Made by a program: the position numbers and the translations under genes
Part shown: positions 45,665 through 53,991 of the stretch, piece after piece
Numbering within the stretch: position 1 is the first letter of the stretch
Layout of the letters: the number at the start of each line of letters is the position of its first letter
Source of the DNA: Glycocaulis sp050485565
Lineage (GTDB): Bacteria; Pseudomonadota; Alphaproteobacteria; Caulobacterales; Maricaulaceae
Assembly: GCF_050485565.1 (NCBI RefSeq)
Contig: NZ_JBJHBQ010000011.1
Span: 16,287 to 80,286, forward strand
Reading direction: 5' to 3'
DNA length: 64,000 nucleotides
Notes under the pieces: generated by a model
What the model saw: only the letters and a program-made list of their open reading frames with translations
Told to the model about the DNA's origin: nothing
The model's database searches: none

Positions 45665-46126
45665 TCAAGGGGCGGGGGTGGCACCATCCGCTTTCAGTGC
45701 GGCTATTCCGGCGCGTGCCAGCGCGTCGGCGCGCTCATTGCCCGGATCGCCATTATGGCCCTTCACCCACACCCATTCGATTGAGTGGCGTTTCGTGGCT
45801 TCATCCAGCGCCTGCCAGAGATCGGCATTCTTCACCGGCTTCTTGGCGGCCGTTTTCCAGCCATTCTTCTTCCAGCCATGAATCCATTTGGTCACGCCGT
45901 CGCGCACATAGACGCTGTCGGTGACAAGGCGGACCTTTGAGGGGCGTTTGAGCGCATTGAGCGCCTCGATGGCGGCTTTGAGCTCCATGCGGTTATTGGT
46001 GCTGTCGGCCTCCCCGCCAAACAGCTCCTTCTCATGGCCCTTCCATTCCAGCAGCGCGCCCCAGCCGCCGGGACCGGGATTGCCGGAGCACGCGCCGTCG
46101 GTATGGATGGTGATGAGCGTGCTCAC
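45665..46126 (-). CDS. rnhA: Ribonuclease HI
   Basis: This 153 aa enzyme cleaves RNA in RNA:DNA hybrids. The catalytic carboxylates are all present: D10 (HTDGACSGNPGPGG), E48 (NRMELKAA), D70 (VTDSVYV) and D134 (ERADALA); H124 is also in place. The basic handle (WKKNGWKTAAKK) is intact. The start codon is GTG 46126, overlapping the TGA of ispH (GTGA), so the two are coupled. Confidence 0.95.
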   Translation of the reverse strand: MSTLITIHTDGACSGNPGPGGWGALLEWKGHEKELFGGEADSTNNRMELKAAIEALNALKRPSKVRLVTDSVYVRDGVTKWIHGWKKNGWKTAAKKPVKNADLWQALDEATKRHSIEWVWVKGHNGDPGNERADALARAGIAALKADGATPAP

Positions 46127-47067
46127 GCCACCTCGCGCGGCAGTTTGAACACCACGTCTTCGCTGGCGACGCGCACTTCCGCGATGGTCAGCTTGCGAAA
46201 ACCTGCCAGCTGGGTGAGGACGTCCTCGACCAGTTCTTCAGGCGCAGACGCGCCGGCGCTGACGCCCAGAATGTCGACACCATCCAGCCAGGCGTGATCC
46301 ATCTCTGAGGCATTCTGGACGAGGCGGGCATTTTTGGCCCCGGCGCGCTTGGCGACCTCCACCAGCCGCACCGAGTTGGAGGAGTTGGGCGCGCCGACCA
46401 CCAGCACCAGATCACAGCGCGGGGCGAGGGCTTTCACCGCTTCCTGCCGGTTGGTGGTGGCGTAGCAGATATCTTCCTTGTGGGGCGCGGCCATGGCGGG
46501 AAAGCGCGCCTGCAGTGCCTCCACGATGGCGGCGGTGTCATCCACCGACAGGGTTGTCTGCGTGACATAGGCGATTTTCTGCGGATCGCGCGGCGTGAAG
46601 CTTTCCGCCTGTTCCACCGTCTCGATCAGATGGATCGCGCCTTCGGGCAGCTGACCCATCGTGCCGATCACTTCAGGGTGTCCGGCATGGCCGATCAGCA
46701 CTATCTCCAGCCCGTTCCTGTAATGGCGGCTGGCCTCCACATGCACTTTGGAAACCAGCGGGCAGGTGGCGTCCACATAGAGCATGTTGCGGGCCCTGGC
46801 CGTCTCCGGCACGCGCTTGGGAACGCCATGGGCGGAGAACACGACAGGACGGTCGTCGGGGCATTCGTCCAGCTCTTTCACGAATACCGCGCCCATGGCT
46901 TTCAGCCGGTTCACCACATGCTTGTTGTGCACGATCTCGTGGCGCACATAGACCGGCGCGCCATAGCGCTCCAGCGCGCGCTCCACGATCTGGATGGCCC
47001 GGTCCACGCCCGCACAGAACCCGCGCGGCGCGGCAAGCAGTATGTGGAGGGGCGGCAACGTGCTCAC
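46123..47067 (-). CDS. ispH: 4-hydroxy-3-methylbut-2-enyl diphosphate reductase
   Basis: This 314 aa iron-sulphur enzyme performs the last step of the MEP isoprenoid pathway. Cluster ligands are C18 (RGFCAGVDRA), C102 (DATCPLV) and C201 (EDICYATTNRQ), and E/H residues of the active site (HEIVHNK, GHAGHPE) are present. GTG 47067 is chosen because GAGGAAA lies just before it; TTG 47085 is an alternative. rnhA is coupled at its end. Confidence 0.95.
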   Translation of the reverse strand: MSTLPPLHILLAAPRGFCAGVDRAIQIVERALERYGAPVYVRHEIVHNKHVVNRLKAMGAVFVKELDECPDDRPVVFSAHGVPKRVPETARARNMLYVDATCPLVSKVHVEASRHYRNGLEIVLIGHAGHPEVIGTMGQLPEGAIHLIETVEQAESFTPRDPQKIAYVTQTTLSVDDTAAIVEALQARFPAMAAPHKEDICYATTNRQEAVKALAPRCDLVLVVGAPNSSNSVRLVEVAKRAGAKNARLVQNASEMDHAWLDGVDILGVSAGASAPEELVEDVLTQLAGFRKLTIAEVRVASEDVVFKLPREVA

Positions 47068-47216
47068 GGTTTTCCTCAGTAGCAATGGCGCGTCGGCGTT
47101 GCTCTCGCGCAGTGCAGGGCTTAGACACTACGGGGTGTAGCAGAGTCCGGCGCGCCCGTAACCCGTACTGCCCCGTGTCTGCAACATGGTGACGAACTGG
47201 TTCTTCGGGAGACCCC

Positions 47217-47780
47217 ATGCGCTCAATCGCCGCTGTATTTGCCGCCGCCCTTGTCCTGACCGGATGCCAGAGCGTGCGGGACCGCTTCGACGGACCGCAG
47301 CCCAATCCGGGGCCGTGTCCCAATGCGTTGTCGCTGTATGACGCCCACCGTCTGGTGGAGTTCAGCGGCGAGGAGCGCGTGCTGCGCAATGTCGGTTTTA
47401 CCGGCGAGGTGCTTAATGTGCGCAGTGCATGCACCTATACAGACAGCAGCGCGTCACCCATCGAGATGCAGATGGCCATCCGCTTTGCATTTGGCCGCGG
47501 CGCGGCCGCGCAGGGCAGTGAGAAAACCTATCATTATTTTGTGGCCGTGACGCGTACGGACCGCGCGGTGATCGAGCGTCAGGTCTTCCCGATCACGGTG
47601 CGCTTCCCGCCAGGGGAAGACCGGGTCGAGCTCACCGAGGAAATCGGTTCAATCACCATTCCGCGTGCAGAAGCATCAACATCCGGTTCCAATTTCGAAG
47701 TCATTGTCGGATTTGAGCTGACTGCCGAACAGGTTGAGTTCAACCGCTCCGGCCTGCGTTTCCGCGTCCCTGTCGAATAA
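47217..47780 (+). CDS. Lipoprotein, unknown function
   Basis: This 187 aa exported protein has a lipobox LTGC (Cys17). A beta-rich domain follows (VEFSGEERVLRNVGFTGEV, YHYFVAVTRTDRAVIERQ, ITIPRAEASTSGSNFEVIVG). No family is named with confidence, although similar lipoproteins sit near argS in relatives of Caulobacter. It begins 150 bases from the divergent ispH and ends 12 bases before argS, so it probably shares the argS transcript. Confidence 0.7.
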   Translation: MRSIAAVFAAALVLTGCQSVRDRFDGPQPNPGPCPNALSLYDAHRLVEFSGEERVLRNVGFTGEVLNVRSACTYTDSSASPIEMQMAIRFAFGRGAAAQGSEKTYHYFVAVTRTDRAVIERQVFPITVRFPPGEDRVELTEEIGSITIPRAEASTSGSNFEVIVGFELTAEQVEFNRSGLRFRVPVE

Positions 47781-47792
47781 TTCTGGACCGCC

Positions 47793-49556
47793 ATGACCCG
47801 TCTTGCCGATCAGCTCAGCGCTCTGCTGGGCGATGCCTTTGCCGTTATGGAGCTCGATCCGGCGCTGGGCCGGGTGTCGGAGAGCGACCGTCCCGATCTG
47901 GCACCCTATCAGTGCAATGGCGCACTGGCAGCCGCCAAGCAGGCCGGCAAGCCGCCGCGCGCTATTGCGGAGGGGGTGAAGGCGCATCTGGCCGGAACCG
48001 CGCCTGATCTTGATATCGAGATTGCCGGGCCGGGCTTCCTGAACATCACGCCATCGGCGCAGCTTTACACCGCGCGCGCACGCGCCATCAGTGCTGATGA
48101 ACGCACCGGCGCAGGGCAAGTGGACGCCCCGCTCAAGGTGATGATCGATTTTGGCGGTCCCAATGTCGCCAAGCCCATGCATGTCGGACATTTGCGCTCT
48201 TCGGTGATTGGCGACAGCCTGCAGCGCCTCTTGCGCTTTCTCGGCCATGAGGTGACCAGCGACATCCACTTAGGCGACTGGGGCCTGCAGATGGGCCAGC
48301 TCATCACCGAGCTGGAGGACGAGCAGCCAGACCTTCCCTATTTCGACGAAGCCTTTACCGGCCCGTACCCGGCCGAAGCACCCGTGACCATCGAAGACCT
48401 GGCCCGGCTCTATCCGCAGGCCAGCGCCAAGGGCAAGGAAGACCCGGCCCGTCAGGAGCGCTCGCGCAAGGCCACGGCCGAGCTGCAGGCCGGGCGGCCC
48501 GGATACCGCGCCCTGCTCAGGCATTTCATCAATGTCTCGATTGCCGCGCTGAAGGAAGATTTCTCCGCGCTCGGCGTGCATTTCGACCTGTGGAAGGGCG
48601 AGAGCGACGTCAATGATCTGATCCCCGGCCTCGTCGAGGATTTCAAGGCGCGCGGTGTAGCGGAAGAATCCGAAGGCGCGTGGATCGTGCGCGTGGCGCG
48701 CGAGGAGGACAAGAAGGAGCTGGCCCCGCTCATCCTCGTCAGCTCGCAAGGCTCTGCCCTTTACGCGACAACGGACCTCGCCACCATTCTTGACCGGCGC
48801 GAGAGCATTGATCCCGATCTCATCCTCTACGTTGTCGATCTGGGCCAGTCAGACCATTTCGAGCAGGTCTTCCGCGCCGCCGTGAAGGCGGGGCTCGCCC
48901 GCGAAGGCGGGCTGGAGCATGTGAAGTTCGGCACGGTTAACGGCCCGGACGGCAAGCGCCTGCGCACCCGTGCAGGCGGCACGTTCCGGCTGGCAGATCT
49001 GATCGAGGAAGCGCGTGAGCGCGCCCGTGCGCGCCTGGCCGAGGCTGGGCTTGGCGAAACGCTGGACGAAAGCGCGCTGGAAGATGTCGCGCGCAAGGTC
49101 GCCAATGCGGCCATCAAGTTTGCCGATCTGCAGAACTATCGCACCACGAACTACATTTTCGAGATGGACCGGTTTGTGTCCTTCGAGGGCAAGACCGGGC
49201 CTTACCTGCTCTATCAGGCCGTGCGCATCAAATCGCTGATGAGGAAGGCGGCTGGCGAAGGGCTGGAGCCGGGCGATATCATCGTCGCTGCACCGGAAGA
49301 GGCTACTCTGGTGCGCAGGCTCGATGGTTTCCACGGGGCGCTGATGCGCGCCCATGATGACCGCGCGCCGAACCATATCTGCGAGCACGTCTATGGTCTC
49401 TCGCAGGCGTTTTCGAGCTTCTATGCGGCCTGCCCGATTCTGCCTGAAAAGGACGAAGCGGTGCGCCGCTCACGCCTGGCGCTGGCCGCGCTGACGCTCA
49501 AACAGCTCGAGCTTGGCCTGTCGCTGATCGGTATTGAAGCACCTGAGCAGATGTAG
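47793..49556 (+). CDS. argS: Arginyl-tRNA synthetase
   Basis: This 587 aa class Ia synthetase charges tRNA-Arg. The N-terminal Add-1 domain (1-110) precedes the HIGH-like HVGHLRSSVIGDSL (about 130-143). The catalytic Rossmann core has the DLGQSDHFEQVF segment, and the KMSK region is degenerate (GKRLRTRAGG), as is normal for ArgRS. The C-terminal anticodon domain starts around 455 (TGPYLLYQAVRIKSLM). The ATG at 47793 lies 12 bases after the lipoprotein stop. Confidence 0.95.
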   Translation: MTRLADQLSALLGDAFAVMELDPALGRVSESDRPDLAPYQCNGALAAAKQAGKPPRAIAEGVKAHLAGTAPDLDIEIAGPGFLNITPSAQLYTARARAISADERTGAGQVDAPLKVMIDFGGPNVAKPMHVGHLRSSVIGDSLQRLLRFLGHEVTSDIHLGDWGLQMGQLITELEDEQPDLPYFDEAFTGPYPAEAPVTIEDLARLYPQASAKGKEDPARQERSRKATAELQAGRPGYRALLRHFINVSIAALKEDFSALGVHFDLWKGESDVNDLIPGLVEDFKARGVAEESEGAWIVRVAREEDKKELAPLILVSSQGSALYATTDLATILDRRESIDPDLILYVVDLGQSDHFEQVFRAAVKAGLAREGGLEHVKFGTVNGPDGKRLRTRAGGTFRLADLIEEARERARARLAEAGLGETLDESALEDVARKVANAAIKFADLQNYRTTNYIFEMDRFVSFEGKTGPYLLYQAVRIKSLMRKAAGEGLEPGDIIVAAPEEATLVRRLDGFHGALMRAHDDRAPNHICEHVYGLSQAFSSFYAACPILPEKDEAVRRSRLALAALTLKQLELGLSLIGIEAPEQM

Positions 49557-49595
49557 GTGTTGTTGGGCATGTAAGCCGACATACGCCTATTCATT

Positions 49596-49699
49596 GTCAT
49601 GGCCCGGCTTGTCCGGGCCACCCATGCCTGAGAGGTGAGAGCTCGCGGGGTCTTTGCAGGCATGGGTCCCCCGGATCGCTTCGCGACCGGAGGATGACA
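49596..49699. repeat. Palindromic intergenic element with TGTCAT/ATGACA ends
   Basis: The 104-base element is bounded by TGTCAT (49596-49601) and ATGACA (49694-49699). Inside are GGCCCGG-N5-CCGGGCC (49602-49620), CCCATGCCTG (49621-49630) pairing with CAGGCATGGG (49657-49666), and a third small hairpin near 49671-49690. Such compound palindromes are a common dispersed intergenic repeat in alphaproteobacteria. It lies after argS and may end its transcript. Confidence 0.6.
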
Positions 49700-49824
49700 G
49701 ATGGAGAGGCTTTTTCAGTTTCCCGCGTTTCGCCGGTTTGAAGCCGCTTCCCCCGATTGACTCACGCGCGTGCCGCTCTAGTTTGCGCAGCGACCGGGGA
49801 GACCCGTTCGACATAAGGCACCCA

Positions 49825-50015
49825 AGCGGGAGAGACCGGCCGAAGACGCCGGCGCCGAAGGCGCAACCGCCCCGGAAACGCTCAGGCCGCAGGACCGCTG
49901 GGATCGCCGACGCTGGAAAGAGGATTTTGCCTTCGGGCAGGATCCCACCGAAGGAGCAAGCGGCACGTGGGGTCAGCCCCGTTGCAGCGGGAATCTCTCA
50001 GGTCACGAGACAGCG
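49825..50015 (+). promoter_or_regulatory. Tandem glycine riboswitch upstream of gcvT
   Basis: Two consecutive glycine aptamers are visible. Aptamer 1 (49825-49899) starts AGCGGGAGAGACC, has GCCGAAGGCGCAACCGCC and ends GGACCGCT pairing with the start. Aptamer 2 (49911-50015) starts GCTGGAAAGAG, has CACCGAAGGAGCAAGCGG and ends with CACGAGACAGC. The linker is about 11 bases. Such pairs bind glycine and switch on gcv operons. Downstream (50025-50054) the nested hairpin CTGCC-CGCGA/TCGCG-GGCAG could be the expression platform. The rest of the 532-base gap holds only the palindromic repeat. Confidence 0.9.
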
Positions 50016-50088
50016 GGGGCAGGGCTGCCACGCGAGGCAATTCGCGCACGGCAGTGATTGCAAACCCGCGTTCAGGATTTCGTGACCC

Positions 50089-51201
50089 ATGGCCGACACA
50101 GCAGACCTTCTCAAAACCCCGCTTTATGACCTGCATGTCGAGCTTGGCGCGCGCATGGTCGAGTTCGCTGGCTATGCCATGCCGGTGCAGTACCCGGCCG
50201 GCATCATGGCCGAGCATCTTCACACCCGGAATCAGGCCGGCCTGTTTGACGTCTCCCACATGGGTCAGGCGCATATCACCGGCGATGAAGCCGCGCTGGA
50301 AGCGCTGATTACGGCAGATCTCTCGGTGCTCGGCGCTGGCGAGCAGAAATATACCCTGCTCCTGAACGCCGAGGGCGGGATCATGGATGATCTCATGGTC
50401 TCTCGGCCCTTCGGCGCGGATGGCGGGGTTTTCGCTGTCGTCAATGCTGGCACCAAGGGCAAGGATTTCGCCCATATGCGCGCTGGCTTCGCCGGGCGGG
50501 GCACCACCTTCACCGAACTGTCGGATCGCGCCCTGCTGGCCCTTCAGGGCCCCGCGGCGGCGGCTGTGTTCACTGGCCTCGTGCCGGAGGCGGCAAAGCT
50601 GGTTTTCATGCAATGCGGCGTGTTCACGCTGGACGGGGTGGAAATCTACGCCTCACGCTCTGGCTATACCGGCGAGGACGGGTTTGAAATTTCCATCCCG
50701 GCTGACAAGGCCGTTCAGGTTGCGCGCCTGCTGCTGTCTGATGAGCGCGTGAAACCGATCGGCCTTGGCGCGCGCGACAGTCTGCGGCTGGAAGCCGGGC
50801 TTTGCCTTTATGGCCATGACATGGACGAGGATCGCACGCCGGCCGAAGCGGCCCTGATTTGGGCCATCGCCAAGGTGCGCCGCGAACGCGCGGACTTTCC
50901 TGGCGCGGCCAAAATCCTCAAACAGATCGCGGACGGTCCGGCGCAGAAGCGCGTCGGCATCAAGCCGCATGACAAGTCACCGGCCCGCGAAGGCGCCGAG
51001 ATTGTCCATGATGGCGAAGTCGTCGGAATGGTCACCTCTGGCGGGTTCGGTCCCAGCTATGGTGCGCCGGTCGCCATGGGCTATGTCCGCGCAGACCTTG
51101 CCAAGCCCGGCACGCCGCTGGAGCTGATGGTGCGCGGCAAGGCGCGCGCCGCCGAAGTTACCAGCCTGCCCTTCACGCCGCACCGCTTCTACCGGGGCTA
51201 A
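50089..51201 (+). CDS. gcvT: Glycine cleavage system T protein (aminomethyltransferase)
   Basis: This 370 aa tetrahydrofolate-dependent enzyme transfers the aminomethyl carbon from lipoyl-H protein to THF, yielding methylene-THF and ammonia. Characteristic parts are LGARMVEFAGYAMPVQYPAG near the start, AGLFDVSHMGQA, SRSGYTGEDGFEISIP and LRLEAGLCLYGHDMDE. It is first in the gcv operon under a glycine riboswitch. AGGA at 50074 is a weak ribosome binding site, consistent with riboswitch-controlled translation. Confidence 0.95.
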   Translation: MADTADLLKTPLYDLHVELGARMVEFAGYAMPVQYPAGIMAEHLHTRNQAGLFDVSHMGQAHITGDEAALEALITADLSVLGAGEQKYTLLLNAEGGIMDDLMVSRPFGADGGVFAVVNAGTKGKDFAHMRAGFAGRGTTFTELSDRALLALQGPAAAAVFTGLVPEAAKLVFMQCGVFTLDGVEIYASRSGYTGEDGFEISIPADKAVQVARLLLSDERVKPIGLGARDSLRLEAGLCLYGHDMDEDRTPAEAALIWAIAKVRRERADFPGAAKILKQIADGPAQKRVGIKPHDKSPAREGAEIVHDGEVVGMVTSGGFGPSYGAPVAMGYVRADLAKPGTPLELMVRGKARAAEVTSLPFTPHRFYRG

Positions 51202-51230
51202 TTTTTCATTTTTTACGGGGAGTTATCACC

Positions 51231-51596
51231 ATGACCACACGCTTCACCACAGACCATGAATGGGTCCGCCTTGAGGGCGATATCGCCTTTATCGGTATTA
51301 CCCAGTACGCGACCGAACAGCTCGGCGATGTCATCAGCGTGGAGCTGCCGGACGTCGGCAAGAGCTTCAAGAAGGGCGACGAGATCGCCGTGGTGGACTC
51401 GGTGAAAACCGCCGCCGAGGTGTATGCGCCGGTCTCTGGCGAGGTTATCGAGGTCAATGACGGCATCGAGGACGCGCCCCAGATCGTCAATGACGAGCCG
51501 CTGGCCGGTGGCTGGTTCGTGAAGCTGAAAATTGCCGACGAGGGCGAGCTGGACGGGCTGATGGACGAAGCCGCCTACGCCAAGCACATCAGCTAG
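51231..51596 (+). CDS. gcvH: Glycine cleavage system H protein
   Basis: This 121 aa lipoyl carrier shuttles the aminomethyl group between P, T and L proteins. The lipoylated lysine is K59 in AVVDSVKTAAEVYAPVSGEV. The length and beginning (TTRFTTDHEWVRLEGDIA) are standard. It starts 30 bases after gcvT with GGGGAG before it, and is followed 17 bases later by a PaiB-like gene rather than directly by gcvP. Confidence 0.95.
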   Translation: MTTRFTTDHEWVRLEGDIAFIGITQYATEQLGDVISVELPDVGKSFKKGDEIAVVDSVKTAAEVYAPVSGEVIEVNDGIEDAPQIVNDEPLAGGWFVKLKIADEGELDGLMDEAAYAKHIS

Positions 51597-51612
51597 GGAT
51601 GTTTCTGCGCTG

Positions 51613-52257
51613 ATGGTCTATCCGCCCCGCCAGTTTGCCGTAACAGACCGGGCCGAGGCCGAGACGGTGATGTCGGCCTATCCCTTCGCCACGTTCGTGG
51701 CGAGCGGAGCGGACGGGCTGGTGACGGCGCGCACGCCGGTCGTGCTGGAGCGGGACGCGGAGGGGCGTGTAACCGCGCTGCTTGGTCATGTGTCCCGCGC
51801 CAATCCGGTCTGGCAGGCGGTGGGCGAGGGGGCTGATGCTCTCGCGCTCTTTTCAGGGCCGCGCGCCTATGTCAGCGCGTCGGCCTATCCGTCCAAGGCC
51901 GAGCATGGCCGGGCGGTGCCGACCTGGAACTATGTGGCCGCCGAGGCCCATGGACGCCTGACAGCCTTTGACGGTGCGGACGATCTTCGGGCGCTGCTGG
52001 AGGCGCTAACGGGCCGGTTCGAGGACGGACGGGCGGAGCCCTGGGCGGTGTCGGACGCGCCGCAGGACTATGTCGATGCGCTGCTGCGCGGGATTACCGG
52101 CCTTCGGCTGGCGGTCAGCAGCGTGACGGCGGTGAAGAAACTCAGCCAGAACAAGGCTGGGACGGATTTTGACGGGGTTCTGGCGTTTCTGGACGCCGAA
52201 CCTGAACCCGATGCCCACCAGACGGCGGGCCTGATGAGAGAGTTGGAGCGAGGTTGA
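51613..52257 (+). CDS. PaiB family FMN-binding protein
   Basis: This 214 aa protein matches the PaiB (FMN-binding negative transcriptional regulator/pyridoxamine-oxidase-like split barrel) family: MVYPPRQFAVTDRAEAETVM, LLGHVSRANPVWQ, FSGPRAYVSASAYPS, VPTWNYVAAEAHG and AVKKLSQNK. It likely binds FMN; the repressor role is taken from Bacillus PaiB and is uncertain here. The stop overlaps the gcvPA ATG by one base (TGATG), so it is built into the glycine-cleavage operon. Confidence 0.85.
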   Translation: MVYPPRQFAVTDRAEAETVMSAYPFATFVASGADGLVTARTPVVLERDAEGRVTALLGHVSRANPVWQAVGEGADALALFSGPRAYVSASAYPSKAEHGRAVPTWNYVAAEAHGRLTAFDGADDLRALLEALTGRFEDGRAEPWAVSDAPQDYVDALLRGITGLRLAVSSVTAVKKLSQNKAGTDFDGVLAFLDAEPEPDAHQTAGLMRELERG

Positions 52258-53603
52258 TGCGCTATCTGCCGCTTACCCCTGAAGACCGCACCGAAATGCT
52301 TGGCGTCATCGGCGTCAGCTCGGTCGATGCGCTGTTTGCCGATGTGCCGCAGGCCGCACGCCTCGACGGCCCGGTAAACCTGCCCCGCCGGGCGACCGAG
52401 CTGGAGGTGGAGCGCGCCTTTGCGGCCATGGCGAAGAAGAATATCGCCGCCAGCGAGACAGCCTTCTTCGTCGGGGCAGGGGCCTACAAGCACCACGTTC
52501 CGGCCAGCGTGGACCATCTGATCCAGCGCTCCGAATTCCTCACCGCCTATACGCCCTACCAGCCGGAAATCAGCCAGGGCACGCTGCAGACCCTGTTCGA
52601 GTTCCAGACTCAAGTGGCGCGCCTGACCGGCATGGATGTGGCCAATGCCTCCATGTATGACGGCTCGACGGCGTGTGCGGAGGCCGTGCTGATGGCGGCG
52701 CGGGTGACCAAGCGCTCGCGCGCGGTGCTCTCGGGCAATCTGCACCCGCATTATGCCGAGGCGACGCGCACGCTCGCGCGCTACATGAATATCGACGTTG
52801 CCGCAGACGCGCCTGTGCCGGGCGGCCTCGATGATGTCATTAGCCAGATTGATGAGGAAACTGCCTGCGTCGTGGTGCAGAACCCGGACGTGTTTGGCGG
52901 CATCCATGATCTGCGCCCGATTGCCGAGGCGGCCCATGCCAAGGGCGCGCTGCTGATCGCGGTGTTCACCGAGATTGTCGCGCTCGGCCTTATCGAAAGC
53001 CCCGGCGCGATGGGCGCGGACATTGTGGTCGGCGAAGGCCAGTCCATCGGTGTCGGCCTGCAGTTTGGCGGGCCTTATGTGGGTCTCTTTGCCTGCCGCA
53101 ATGACAAGAGCTTCATCCGCAACATGCCGGGCCGTCTGGCGGGCGAAACAATCGATGCCGACGGACGGCGCGGCTTCGTGCTCACCCTCTCCACGCGCGA
53201 GCAGCATATCCGCCGCGACCGGGCGACCTCGAACATCTGCACCAATTCCGGGCTGATGGCGCTTGCCTTCACCATCCACATGACGCTGCTGGGCGAGAAG
53301 GGTCTCAAACACCTCGCCGCCCTCAATCACGAGCGGGCGGTGGAGCTGGCTGATGCGCTCGGCGGTGTGCCGGGTGTGAGTGTCGAGACCGGCACCTTCT
53401 TCAACGAGTTCACGGTGAAGCTGCCGAAAAACGCGGCCGCCGTCACCGAAAGCCTGATCGCCAAGGGCGTGCTGGCAGGCGTTCCGGCCAGCCGCCTCTG
53501 GCCCGATGGCGGGCTGGATGACCGGCTCATCATCGCCGCGACCGAAACCAATACTGACGCCGATATCGCGCTCTTCGCGTCCGCCCTCAAAGAGGTGCTG
53601 TGA
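52257..53603 (+). CDS. gcvPA: Glycine dehydrogenase (decarboxylating) subunit 1
   Basis: This 448 aa N-terminal half of the split P protein forms a heterodimer with GcvPB. Motifs include MRYLPLTPEDRTEMLGVIGV, FVGAGAYKHHVPASVDHL, SMYDGSTACAEAVLMAAR and TSNICTNSGLMALA. ATG 52257 is used, overlapping the PaiB stop; TTG 52254 is an alternative. Its stop overlaps the ATG of the DUF2513 gene (TGATG), which separates it from gcvPB. Confidence 0.95.
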   Translation: MRYLPLTPEDRTEMLGVIGVSSVDALFADVPQAARLDGPVNLPRRATELEVERAFAAMAKKNIAASETAFFVGAGAYKHHVPASVDHLIQRSEFLTAYTPYQPEISQGTLQTLFEFQTQVARLTGMDVANASMYDGSTACAEAVLMAARVTKRSRAVLSGNLHPHYAEATRTLARYMNIDVAADAPVPGGLDDVISQIDEETACVVVQNPDVFGGIHDLRPIAEAAHAKGALLIAVFTEIVALGLIESPGAMGADIVVGEGQSIGVGLQFGGPYVGLFACRNDKSFIRNMPGRLAGETIDADGRRGFVLTLSTREQHIRRDRATSNICTNSGLMALAFTIHMTLLGEKGLKHLAALNHERAVELADALGGVPGVSVETGTFFNEFTVKLPKNAAAVTESLIAKGVLAGVPASRLWPDGGLDDRLIIAATETNTDADIALFASALKEVL

Positions 53604-53989
53604 TGAAGCGGGATATGGAGCTAGTCAGAGAAATTTTGCTTAAAATAGAATCAGAGATCGGAGCCGATAATTTCGCTCGTTGGTACAAAGGTAAATTAGG
53701 CGAATTAGACAAATACGATTTCGATTGTGTCTATGCGCATGTCCGCATGCTGATGGAAATTGGTTATATTAATCATCGACAGCAAGCGTTGGGCCCGGGC
53801 CAAGTGAGTGTCGGTGACTTAAGTTGGCATGGCCATGATTTTCTAGATTCAGTTCGCGACGATGAAATTTGGCGGCAGACGAAAGATGTGGCTCAAAAAG
53901 CGGGCGGTTTCACCGTTGATCTCCTCAAGCAAATTGCTGTCGGTTTGATCAAGACCCAGCTCAAGAAGCACACCGGAGTGGATATCTAA
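53603..53989 (+). CDS. DUF2513 family protein inserted between gcvPA and gcvPB
   Basis: This 128 aa protein starts MKRDMELVREILLKIE and ends with HGHDFLDSVRDDEIWRQTKD, KAGGFTVDLLKQIA; these are DUF2513 hallmarks. The family is small, winged-helix-like, and common in phages and mobile elements. The gene is clearly AT-richer and uses rarer codons (AAA, TTA, GAT, ATT) than the flanking gcv genes, which suggests recent transfer. It is coupled to gcvPA by TGATG and ends two bases before gcvPB, so the operon is still translated through. No role in glycine cleavage is known. Confidence 0.85.
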   Translation: MKRDMELVREILLKIESEIGADNFARWYKGKLGELDKYDFDCVYAHVRMLMEIGYINHRQQALGPGQVSVGDLSWHGHDFLDSVRDDEIWRQTKDVAQKAGGFTVDLLKQIAVGLIKTQLKKHTGVDI

Positions 53990-53991
53990 CC

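Noticed and set aside
49587..49814. A 75-codon minus-strand frame after argS
   Set aside because: It runs straight through the palindromic repeat and into the glycine riboswitch leader, has no good start signal, and reads as a low-complexity basic peptide.
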